Below are positions 36,152-46,400 of a stretch of 64,000 nt of DNA, in pieces. Origin of the DNA: Filimonas effusa (GTDB taxonomy: Bacteria; Bacteroidota; Bacteroidia; Chitinophagales; Chitinophagaceae); assembly GCF_004118675.1 (NCBI RefSeq), contig NZ_SDHZ01000002.1, positions 62,001-126,000 on the forward strand, given 5' to 3'. The notes below the pieces were generated by a model, which worked only from the letters and a program-made list of their open reading frames with translations, was not told where the DNA came from and did not search any database. Every line of letters starts with the position of its first letter. Position 1 is the first letter of the stretch. The position numbers and the translations under genes were made by a program.

Positions 36152-39100
36152 TTATCTTAAAATAGTTACGGAGCCTGTAAGTGGTTTTTCAGTTTTTTTC
36201 AATTGTATGATATAGTAGTATGTCCCTGAGGGTAAACGGCTGCCGTTCTGCGTTCCATTCCATGGAGCGGCGTACCCTTTGGAATGATAAACCTGCTGAC
36301 CGTAGCGGTTAAACACAGCAACAGTACAATCGGTATATGCAAACAAGTTCTTTATTTCCCAGAGATCGTGGATACCATCGTCGTTAGGCGTAAAGGCATC
36401 GGGGATAACAACGGAGCGAAGCATGGTTACTTTAACATCGTCGGTAGCCGAGCAAACGCCATCTTTATCGGTAGCGGTTAATGTGAACACCTGGTCCTGA
36501 ATCACTTTATAAGCAGGGTTCAAGGCGCCCGCATGATCGAGCAGGGCTGAGGGCGACCAGGTAAAACGTAACTGGCCAGCCTGTTCTGCTGTGGCTTTCA
36601 GTATGATGGCATCACCCTCTTCGCCAAACAAATCGGGGCCGGCGCTGATACGGGGGCTAAGCTTTACCTGCAGTTGACCCTGCGCATCGGTGGAGCGGGA
36701 AGTACAGCCATCGTTATCCGTTACGGAGAGATGCACAAGATAAGCGCCTGCCTTTTCAAACTTTTTATTTGTATTTTGTTTGTTATCGGTGGTGCCGTCG
36801 CCAAAGCTCCATGACCAGGAAACAATGGGGGCAGCAGCTGCGGTACTTTTATCGGTAAAGACTACTGTTGTTCCTTCGCAGGGAGCCTTATCAGAAAGAT
36901 CGAAGCCTGCAACGGGGCCATTTTTAAAGATGGCGCTGCTCATATTCTTTTCCAGGGAAGCGCTGCAGCCAAAGGCAGATGTAGCCTTAAGGCTAACCTT
37001 ATACGCTTTTGCGGTTGCATAGGTATGAATCGGATTACCGGCTGTGGCGGTGTTGCCATCGCCGAAAGTCCAGTAATAAGAAAGCGCACCCTGTTCACTT
37101 ATTGTAGTGTTATTGGTAAAGACGGCTTCTCCTCCCGGCATACAAACAGCATCCGGCAAGGTAAACTGTACATCGGGCAAGGCATGTACTTTAATAGTAC
37201 GGGTAGCGGTATTGCCTATACAACCGTTGTTACCAGTGGCTTTGAGCGTAACCGTGTAGGTTGCTGCGGCAGCAAAATTCTTATCAAAGGGAGCAGCGGT
37301 GTTACGTGTAACATCCGGTGTACCATCGCCGAAGCTCCAGGTCCGTGATTGAATAGCGGCACCGGGGTCTTTGCTGTTATCTATGACAGACAGATCGGTA
37401 AGCGTTGCGGCAGCGTTCAGGCAAAGATCTTCCGGCGCAGTGAAAGCTACTGCCGGAACAGGTTTCACGAAGATATTCGCCGAAGCGGAGTCTTTACAGC
37501 CTTGTGTTGTTGTGTAGATATACCATACAGCGTGGCTTCCCATGCCTGCTTTTTCGGGCTGGAATGTACCATCATTTGCGGTAGCCTCTCCCCTGTAGTA
37601 ACCACTCCCCGTTAAACCGTTTGTGACGGTGGCGCGGGCTACGGATACGGATGCCGTGTTAAGGCAAACATCATCCAGTGCGCTAAAGCTTATGGCAGGA
37701 GCGGGTTGCAGCACCAGCTGCCAGGAAGAATCGTTCACACACCCTTTTTCAGTTGTTGCTTTCAGTTGCAGCTGGTAGGTGCCTGCACTGTATTTGTGTG
37801 AAGGACTGGCCGTTGCAGCCGTATTGGGATTGGCAGGTGTTGCAGCGGCATCGCCAAAGTTCCATAACAATGCGCTGGCCAACTGTCCGTCTGTGGCAGT
37901 AACATTACTTTTAAACTGTACAATGCCATTGGAAGGCAGGCAGCCTTTGTCGTGCGTTACATTCAACACTGGTTTTGCATACACCTGCAGATTCAGCAGG
38001 GCTGTATCGCTGATACAGTTTTCACTTATTTTAAGCACGTGTTTTATAGTAACCTGCCCGGACGACTTATAGGTATGCGACTGATGCTGTCCATTTGCTG
38101 TAGCTGTAATTACTTCACCGTCGCCAAAGTTCCAGTACCAGGAATGCGCCGGCAGCATGGGGTTGGTTTCCTGCAAAGCAGTAGCAGCCTGTTCACAGCT
38201 AAAGGTTCCGGCGGCTACATTGAATACGGGTGTAGCCGGCTTATCAACCAGTGCAAACAGTGCGGTGGTATCGGCTACGCAGGCGTTGCCATCGATGGCT
38301 ATGAGGCGGGCGCTGTTGTTACCGGAATGGAAGGTATAAGCAGCATCACGTCCGCTTGCCGTTCCTGGCGTGGCGCCATCCATAAATTCCCATTCCCATC
38401 TTTTGATCTCTGAGGAGTCGTTGAACTTGCCACGCGCCGCAAAGCGGATGAGCTCGGATGATCTACAATTTTCATAAAGAATGCTGAAGCCCGTTCGCAG
38501 GCTGTCTTTTACAATGATGTCGTAAGGAATACGTTCCGTGTTAGCGCATTGCTCTACGCTGGATGCGGTAGCGAATACAGGCACTGAGAATTCTCCGGGT
38601 TTGAGGAAGGTGTACACGCCTGGCAAACGATACCTGTAGTACAATACCCCGCTTACCATTTCCTGTCCTGCTGCTACCGGGCTATTATCGACTATATCTG
38701 CGGCAGGCGTAATCGTTCCGTTCAGGTCGCTCAGCTGCCATAGAAGACGTGAGGGCTGGTAACGGATGAGCACCGACAGTTCAACAGGCGTTCTGGCGCA
38801 GGTATAGTGGTTGGCGGTATCGCTGCTGTTGTATTTGTTATGAAGGAAAGGCACGCCACTGAGGTTATTGATATAGGTACCTGCGTTATAAGAATAACTT
38901 AATGCGCTGGAGAAGCCATAAGTGATGGCGTTAAAGGTGGAATCGCTTTCAACGATACAGGTGGCGGGCGCCCTGGGATCGGTGTTGGACCTGGTATTCC
39001 AGCGGCGGACCACTACGGAGTATCCGGGCAGGTTGGGGTTTGGATAGGTGTGGCTATAATTATTTTTCAGGCCATCGATGGTCAAGGAGGCAAGGCCTGC

Positions 39101-40363
39101 AGTAGGGATATTCAGGGTGAGGAAATTCCAGTCGATTGTTAATGGCCGTGCTTCCATACCGGGAAAGGCAAGGCGCTGGAATGCCGTTTTTTTGATGCCT
39201 TGTTCTATAGGGCTCAGGAAGATCATTTCCGGATCGCCGAGGCCCTGGTAGCCGCAGGTGCCTGTAGAAGGAAGGATCTGCATTACCTGAACCGGTTCAT
39301 TGGCTTCGATATAATCGGAGGCTGAGGACCAGTATTCGTAATATCCTTTAGAGGTCATGCCCGTCATAACAGCGCCGTTACGTTTTACGATGGTGCCGGG
39401 CAGTTTAGGCATTACACGGAAAAGGTTGGCGTTATGCATGGTGGGATCGGAGCTTACACTGGAAGGAGTTGTAATGTAACGTCGTCCCCAGGTTTCTACT
39501 GGAAACATTTGCTGGATGGCCATGTCTTCGGGCGGATGGCTGCCGCTAAACGATCCGCAGGATACGTAGGCACCGCTGCTTCCCACAAATGCGGCTATCG
39601 GGAAACAGGTACCATCGCTGTTGACAACCGACTTTACAGTTGTGCCTATAAAGTCGTTGGAACCCCTGATATTACTGGTGGGTACGTTTGCCATTACCTG
39701 GTAGATCTCCCCTTTATTGAGCGTAGCGTAGAAAGGCGTACCTGCCGGCAGGCCACTGCGGGTGGCATTGGTTGGATTTATTTCGATGCGGGTATTGTCG
39801 TAATGCGCCACTACAAAGATCCATGCAAAACGGCCCAGTTTTTCGAATTCGGTTACTGTTTGATCGTGGCTCAATACGCGGTAAGAATAGCCCCATGATT
39901 TAACGGGGATGAGCATGGTAGCTGCGGCGGAAAAGGGTGCGTATTCAATTTCATAAGCAACGATGGGCACATCGCTTTCGATATGGATGCCTTTGTTTCT
40001 GAAAGTGCCTTCGGAGTTGGTGCCGCCGGGCCAGATAGAAGACCTGCTGTACAGCATGGCATCCCAGGGCGAGGCCGGGATATCGCGTAATCCCTGCGGG
40101 ATATTTTCGCTGCGGACAACGGTATTGGCGGGTACGCGGTATTCTCTTTTATAGGTAGTGCCGTGAAGCGACACCGTTACTTTAGCATCCTGTTCTGCGC
40201 TAAAGGCGATGGCAACGCGCGGCGTATCGAGCCATGCATTGTTTTCCATTTCTGCGGCATGGCCGAAGCCCGCCCAGAATTCAGTTCCCTTATTGGTAAT
40301 ATTCTGTGCAACTGCCAGCGTTTTCAATCCCAGCAAAAACAATATGATATAAAGTTTCCTCAT
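36152..40363 (-). CDS. Secreted IgGFc-binding-like / multi-PKD protein with type B T9SS domain (1403 aa)
   Basis: Second giant of the cluster. I start at 40363 (MRKLYIILFLLGLKTLAVAQ), a clean signal peptide; ATGs at 40369 and 40381 are in frame upstream. IgGFc-binding-like domain about 22-500 (NKGTEFWAGFGHAAEMENN, MLIPVKSWGYSYRVL, ESDVPIVAYEIEYAP), then a series of six PKD-like repeats marked by WEWEFMDG, WYWNFGDGE, LLWNFGDAA, RTWSFGDGT, YYWTFGDGN and WSWSFGDGT (about 650-1230), and the gliding-motility/type B C-terminal domain (VIPDAFTPNDDGIHDLW) from about 1312. The PKD array probably forms a stalk that lifts the N-terminal domain away from the cell. Downstream gene is 10 bp away; the larger paralogue ends about 117 bp upstream, beyond a strong hairpin. 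Confidence 0.88.
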   Translation of the reverse strand: MRKLYIILFLLGLKTLAVAQNITNKGTEFWAGFGHAAEMENNAWLDTPRVAIAFSAEQDAKVTVSLHGTTYKREYRVPANTVVRSENIPQGLRDIPASPWDAMLYSRSSIWPGGTNSEGTFRNKGIHIESDVPIVAYEIEYAPFSAAATMLIPVKSWGYSYRVLSHDQTVTEFEKLGRFAWIFVVAHYDNTRIEINPTNATRSGLPAGTPFYATLNKGEIYQVMANVPTSNIRGSNDFIGTTVKSVVNSDGTCFPIAAFVGSSGAYVSCGSFSGSHPPEDMAIQQMFPVETWGRRYITTPSSVSSDPTMHNANLFRVMPKLPGTIVKRNGAVMTGMTSKGYYEYWSSASDYIEANEPVQVMQILPSTGTCGYQGLGDPEMIFLSPIEQGIKKTAFQRLAFPGMEARPLTIDWNFLTLNIPTAGLASLTIDGLKNNYSHTYPNPNLPGYSVVVRRWNTRSNTDPRAPATCIVESDSTFNAITYGFSSALSYSYNAGTYINNLSGVPFLHNKYNSSDTANHYTCARTPVELSVLIRYQPSRLLWQLSDLNGTITPAADIVDNSPVAAGQEMVSGVLYYRYRLPGVYTFLKPGEFSVPVFATASSVEQCANTERIPYDIIVKDSLRTGFSILYENCRSSELIRFAARGKFNDSSEIKRWEWEFMDGATPGTASGRDAAYTFHSGNNSARLIAIDGNACVADTTALFALVDKPATPVFNVAAGTFSCEQAATALQETNPMLPAHSWYWNFGDGEVITATANGQHQSHTYKSSGQVTIKHVLKISENCISDTALLNLQVYAKPVLNVTHDKGCLPSNGIVQFKSNVTATDGQLASALLWNFGDAAATPANPNTAATASPSHKYSAGTYQLQLKATTEKGCVNDSSWQLVLQPAPAISFSALDDVCLNTASVSVARATVTNGLTGSGYYRGEATANDGTFQPEKAGMGSHAVWYIYTTTQGCKDSASANIFVKPVPAVAFTAPEDLCLNAAATLTDLSVIDNSKDPGAAIQSRTWSFGDGTPDVTRNTAAPFDKNFAAAATYTVTLKATGNNGCIGNTATRTIKVHALPDVQFTLPDAVCMPGGEAVFTNNTTISEQGALSYYWTFGDGNTATAGNPIHTYATAKAYKVSLKATSAFGCSASLEKNMSSAIFKNGPVAGFDLSDKAPCEGTTVVFTDKSTAAAAPIVSWSWSFGDGTTDNKQNTNKKFEKAGAYLVHLSVTDNDGCTSRSTDAQGQLQVKLSPRISAGPDLFGEEGDAIILKATAEQAGQLRFTWSPSALLDHAGALNPAYKVIQDQVFTLTATDKDGVCSATDDVKVTMLRSVVIPDAFTPNDDGIHDLWEIKNLFAYTDCTVAVFNRYGQQVYHSKGYAAPWNGTQNGSRLPSGTYYYIIQLKKTEKPLTGSVTILR

Positions 40364-40434
40364 GGTCATCACTTCACGCATTCACGTTTTAAATAAAAAT
40401 CTTACTATTTATAAGGCGCTTCACAGGTTATTGT

Positions 40435-40469
40435 GCATACTGCCGGCAAGTGATTTGCCGGCAGTATGC
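40435..40469. other. Perfect 15-bp intercistronic hairpin
   Basis: GCATACTGCCGGCAA (40435-40449) pairs exactly with TTGCCGGCAGTATGC (40455-40469), loop of 5, in the 117-bp gap between the 2480- and 1403-residue adhesin-like genes. On the minus (coding) strand no T run follows, so it is not a classic terminator; it could stabilise the upstream message or mark a processing site. Toward the plus strand it is followed by a T-rich stretch inside the larger gene. Confidence 0.6.
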
Positions 40470-40480
40470 TATTGTATTTT

Positions 40481-43400
40481 TTATCGCACCAGGTTTATAC
40501 TTCCTTTCTTCGTCATCTCTTCGCCGCTGAGCATGGTCATCTGGCATACATAGATGTAGACACCCGACGGCTGGAGAGCGCCATTCTTTCTTCCATCCCA
40601 TCCTTCTTCTTTGTTGCTTGTTTCAAACACCTTTTGTCCCCACTGGTTAAAGATCATCAGTCGTAATGACCTTATCTCGTTACCATAGATGCGGAAGACA
40701 TCGTTCACTGCATCGCCGTTTGGCGTGAAGCTGTTTGGGATGAAGATGTTATCGGTATAGGTTGTGGCTGTGGCAACCGGAGAAGTAAGCAACTCACATC
40801 CTCCAAGGCCTCTTACCAGCAATGTCACTGTTTGCGAAGGTTGCAACCCGCTGATGGTATGAGTTGTGCCATTGGCTCCGGAGCTTGGGGTAGTCCAGGT
40901 GGCGCCGTTATCGGCAGATACCTGGTAACCTGTTGCGTTGGCCACTGCATTCCATTTAAACCTTACCATGCGTACACCTGCGGTATCAACAGTTACTGCG
41001 GGCGCTGCTACGTTAGGTATGATATATAAACCTGCGGGCACCCTTGCTGCGATATCGCACCCACCACGGTTGGCACTTGCATAGTATTGCGTTGCGGCTG
41101 TTGGGTTGGTGACTGTGTACGAAGTACCGGTAGCCAGCAGCGTGCCGCCTGTTACCCTGTCGTACCAGGTATAAACCACATCGGAAGCAGGGTTTTTGAT
41201 CTGGAATGTAACGGCGCTGCCGGGGCATGTGCCGATGTTGTTGTTCACCACTTCGAGCACGGGCAGTTCTTTTACAGTAAACTGTTTACCTACATTGCCT
41301 ATACAACCGTCGTTGGCTATAGCTGTAAGCGTTACCGTATAGTTGCCTGCTGTATTCCATTTCTTAGAAGTGGTTTTATCGGAAGCGGTGGTATTGTCGC
41401 CGAAGTTCCAGCTCCACCTGTTCAATACGGCTCCGTTACCTGCTGTACCGTTTCCTTCAAAGTTGCCTGTGAAGTTGATACAACCCGTGTAGTTGGTAGT
41501 ATAATCAACAACAGGCGCTGCTATTACATTGATTGTAATGCTGCCTTCCACCAATTTGCTGCAGGTAGCAGCATCTTCGCTATATACAGCCTGTACAGGG
41601 ATGATAAAGTTTCCTGCTTGTGTAAAGCGGATCTCGTTTGCCAGCAGGTAGCCATAGAAGATACGATTGTCTGATACAATTGTATCTACCGGTACCGGGG
41701 TATTGACGACAACATCACCCGACGGTGTTATACCTGTTGCTGCACTGAGTTTCCAGGTAAGTGAACTTGCCATTACAGGCAGGTAGACTTTGGGTTTAAA
41801 CGGTGCATTGACACAGGTATAGGTATTGGCTTCGGGCAACTGGCTGTAAGTGTTGCGATAAGATTCATTGGTGAAGTCTACCGGCGGCACCTGGAAGCCA
41901 GCATTGTAAACAAAGCCCTGAACGTTGTGTGGCGCATGAACCAATGCCGTAAAGGGTTGATCGCAGGTAATACGAATAACAGAATCTACATTGTTGTACC
42001 GCTTCATAGCCACTTTATAACCGGCAAGCTGCGGGTGCGTATAGCTGGTATCAAAACTATGTACTCCTTCTATTTTAAGCGAAGCAAATGCAGCTTCGGG
42101 TACTACGGCAGTAACATAGTTTATAATGGTTTCGTAGGTACTGGATGATTTTCGCACGTAGGAGAGAATGTCTTTCACACCATATCCTAACGGGGTAAGG
42201 TAGTGCATGCCTTCATTAGAACCCGGGTTGCTATATTCATCGTTGCCACAGGCAGTAAAATAGGTCGTAAACTGCCCTACCATTACTGGTTTATCGGCTT
42301 CGATGTACTGGGGCTCGCGGGTGGAGAATTCGTAATAATTGCCTTTGATGCCTGTCATGACAACGCCATTACGTTTTACGACGGTAGCCGGATCTTTTAC
42401 CATTACACGGAAGATATTGAAGAGAAACTCGTTCTGGCTGTTCTTCGATGCCAACGGCGTGGTAAGGTAGCGGGTGCCCCATGCCTGTGAAGGATAAGCC
42501 TGCTGATAGAGCGACTGATCGGCACCATGTAAAATTGGTTCGCAACGGATGCCTGTACCGGAGCTGCCTGAGAACACTGCTATTGGCTGGCAGTTACCGC
42601 TTTCGTTTGGCACAGAAACTATTTTCGTTCCTGTGAGTTCGTAGGATGCATAGGTGAGTTCGTTATAAGTGCCTCCTGTTTCGGCTTGTGTATAGCTGCG
42701 GATATAAGCGCCAATTAGCTGGTAAACCTGGCCACGTTGTAATGTTACACGGAACGGTACCCCTGCCTGGCGTCCGCCTTCGGTATTATTCGAAGGGGTT
42801 ATTTCCACGATAGTGCTGTCGCGGTCGGCCACTACATTCACCCAGGCTTTGCCCATCGTCATATTGCCATAACCGCTGAACTGGCGTGCACCGAGTGTGG
42901 TATAAGCTTTTCCATAAGTACCTGCCGGCATGAGCAGGGAATAATTTGCTTCCAATTCCATGAACGCCGTAGCTGCAATGGGCTTATCGCTTTCTATGAG
43001 CACCCCCCTGCTGAACAATCCTTCGCCGCGCAGACGTGCATCGTAAGCGCCTGATTTAGGAATGGCGTCGGTGGTCAGGATCTTACCTGCGGGAACTGTA
43101 TATGATTTTTTATAATTGGTTCCGTTTACGGAAACAGTTACCTGTGTTGTTTCATCTGCTGCCAGTATAAACCTGAAGTTCTGCCCGTTACCCTGGTACT
43201 GGTCTCTGGTGAGGCCATATGGCGCCCAGAACCTGGTACCCCTGGTGCTGCTGTCGGACGGAGTTGTTACTACAGGGCGAACGGGTTCTTTTCCATCGGT
43301 CATACCGGTAAACTTACCTGCAAAAGCGAGGTCTGCTTCCGAGATCTTATTACCCAGTGAATCGATGATGCTGTTAACGCCGGCTGTCCATACAGCGGCA

Positions 43401-46400
43401 GCATTGGTGCGTCCCAGTTTAATCTGAGACTTGATGGGTAAAGTATAAAGCCAGGGATCGATAAAGAACTGTTCAACGGAATAGTTATAAGAACCGGCGC
43501 CTGTTGTTGCTGCGTCTACGTAATAGTAGAGTGATTTTTCTGAGGCGGCCAATCCTGCGGGCAGCACGCCTGAATATCGTTTCAGGGTAATAGCAGCAGG
43601 CACGCTGGCGCCCCATGTAATAGCGGTAACGGTATCGGTACCCATCATAAACACCTGGCGTGTACCTGCTGCCGGCGCTGCCGGTATGGCTGTAAGCGCA
43701 GGCGGCGCTACTGAAGGGAAGAATTCGTAAGCACCAAGATCTGGCACACCACCTGTTAATGTTACGGAACGTGTGTTACCAAGTTTATCGGAGGCGTTAC
43801 CTTCCAGCTGCATACCACGGCCCTGTAAAGCCCATGAGCCATCGTTCGCTGCTGCGGGACGCAGATCGGTATTGCTGGTGTAAGCCGGCTGGTACACGAT
43901 AGAATTCATTTCGGTACCATATTGCGCCTGCCATGCGGGCAGGTTGGCGAAGTTCTTTTCGAACGCACCATTGGTAGGACCTTGTTTCACGAGCAACGCA
44001 CCGGACGTATAAAGCAGGTTGTAATCGGAGTTGATATGTTCTGCCGTATAGTTATAGAACACAGCCGGCCCACCGCCGGTGTTGGCAAAGATGTTATTGA
44101 ACACATTGGTGAAGGAACCGGAGTTGGCATACTGGTGATTTACCCAGAATGCCGTGTTATAAATACCTGCAGCAGGAGAAGTATTTAAGATAGAGTTGTT
44201 ATAGTAATTGGTAAAGGCTGCGTTGCCGGTATAGATACCTGTTGCATAAACGCTGTTACTTGTTCCTGCTATCGTTGAGTGAACGCTGATCTCGTTGTTG
44301 ATGATATCGAGATAGGTTGCAGATTCGTTATAGAGACCCGTCACCAGTGAAGTTAACCCGTTGCGCGCCATCACGGTGTTATTCCGGATCTTACCTCTTG
44401 CAGTGGCAGTACCATCGTTACCCGTCATATAGATACCGTAGATATAGCCGGTATTATCCTGCAGGCTGATGTTATTGCCGGAGAGCTCAAAATCGCCGTC
44501 GCAGTTGTTCGTGTAGATAGCATATACGCCCTGGTTAAAGCTCGCCGCCTTGTAAGCAGTTTTCACGGGTACGGTATTGTTCTGAATTTTAATGCCTTTG
44601 GTATGCTGAACGTAGATAGTGTGGTGATAACAACTATCGAAGCTGTTGTTAACGATAGAATCTTTTTCGGATGGGCGGCTGGCGGTTCCTACTATGTAGA
44701 TGCCTTTGGCGCCACGCTGGAATTTATTGTTTTTGATAACAAGCGCATTGCCTTTAAAACCTGTAGCGGCATGGATACCTGCAACAGTTGTTTGATCGGC
44801 GCCGTAAGTAGCATACGCTGTAGCTGAAGGCAATGCTGCTTTAATGATACAACCTTCGATCCTGATATCTGAAGCCAGGTTCAGGATATCGAAGGTTCTT
44901 CCGTAGGTCGCATTTTCGGAGGCGATGGTCATATTCAGGAAACGGAAGTGGCTTGCGCTATCGAGGCGCAATGTATAGTTCAGGGGAACAGACTGCGCAT
45001 TGAAAGTTACGATGGCATCGGCTGCATTACCTGTTTCGCTGCGGAAGGTGATGGAGTTTGTTTCGGAGCTATTGGGGATAGCTGCAAAACGCACCTGTTC
45101 GCTATAGGTACCGGCTTTAACGTTAAACACCACCGCGCTTGTAATACCACAGGAGATAGCTTTCTCCACATCGGCGAAAGAGCTGAAGTTGCGGGTGCCG
45201 GCGGGATCGGTGGGCTGCGTTTTATCGATGGTATAAGTACCGCCGGGGAAGAGCCCTCCTATCGTAATTTTTACGGGATCGGAATAGGCCGGTGTACCGC
45301 CGTTACATGATACTGCCGCCCTATAGTACAAAGTATTATTTGTTGTTGTAAAACGAAGCGGCGGCGCTACCAGCGGATCGGAGATATTCGTCCAGGTTCC
45401 GGAAAGATCAGTTGCCGATTGCCATTGGTAGGTCATACCCAGGCCAACGTCGTTATTTTTAAGATTCAGCAGCACCTCTTTGCTTACGCATGCGGTAGTA
45501 CCTACGTTGGCAAAGCTTTGCCCCGGCAGGAAAGAAGTGTTACAGCTGGGTAAAGAAAACTCTACGGCGCCGATATCGGGTGTAGTAGTATTACGGGCTG
45601 TTTTATAGTAGTCGACCGTCACTTCTGCGAGCGCTTTGCCTTTACCGTCGAATGCTGCCGATGTTGGTGTAAAGTTACCGGAGGCAGCATCCTTGAAAGC
45701 GGGATCAACCATAAGAGAAGCAGCATCGAAGCCTGTACCTGTACGCCAATCGGCCAGTGTAGCGTACTCTACACCTTTGCTATAACCGTATAATACGGTA
45801 GGGTTGGCATCGAAGAAGAAGTTGTTATAGTTCAGGGTGAATAATGAATAGTCGTTATCGGCGAAATAAACGGCATACTTGAGTCCTGCCCCACCGCGTG
45901 TAATAAAGAAGATGTTATCGATGACATTCACCGAACCTACGTTGGAAGAAGTATAGAAGCCATATGCGGGTGTGAGGGCTGTTGAAGCGCGATCGTCGAG
46001 CGAAATGGTATTATGGTAGTAGTTCACCATATTGGACCCCATGTTATAAAGCGCATAGATGGTTCCGAGGCCTTTGATATCGTAGATGATGTTATTGGCG
46101 ACCAGGTGTTCGAAACCTGCTTCGGAATCGGCATTGGAGTGGCCGATGCCATAAAATACGATAGCTGCATTTTCGAGGTGACCATCGAAGAAAGCATGGA
46201 TACGGTTCCTGGTAATTGCCGAAGCCATATTGGCCTGGGAGAGGTAGATACCGTATACTGCTGAAGGCGTAGCGGTACGATCGGGGCGGCTGAGGTCGTT
46301 ACCGTCGATAGTGGTAAGCGCGGTATTGGTCAGGTAGATACCATAGGTGTAGAAGTTCTTAATGGTATTATTGATGATCTTATTGTTTGATACGGGATAG

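Noticed and set aside
40435-40469. Hairpin taken as a classic terminator of the giant gene
   Set aside because: No T run follows on the coding strand; kept as a hairpin of unknown role.
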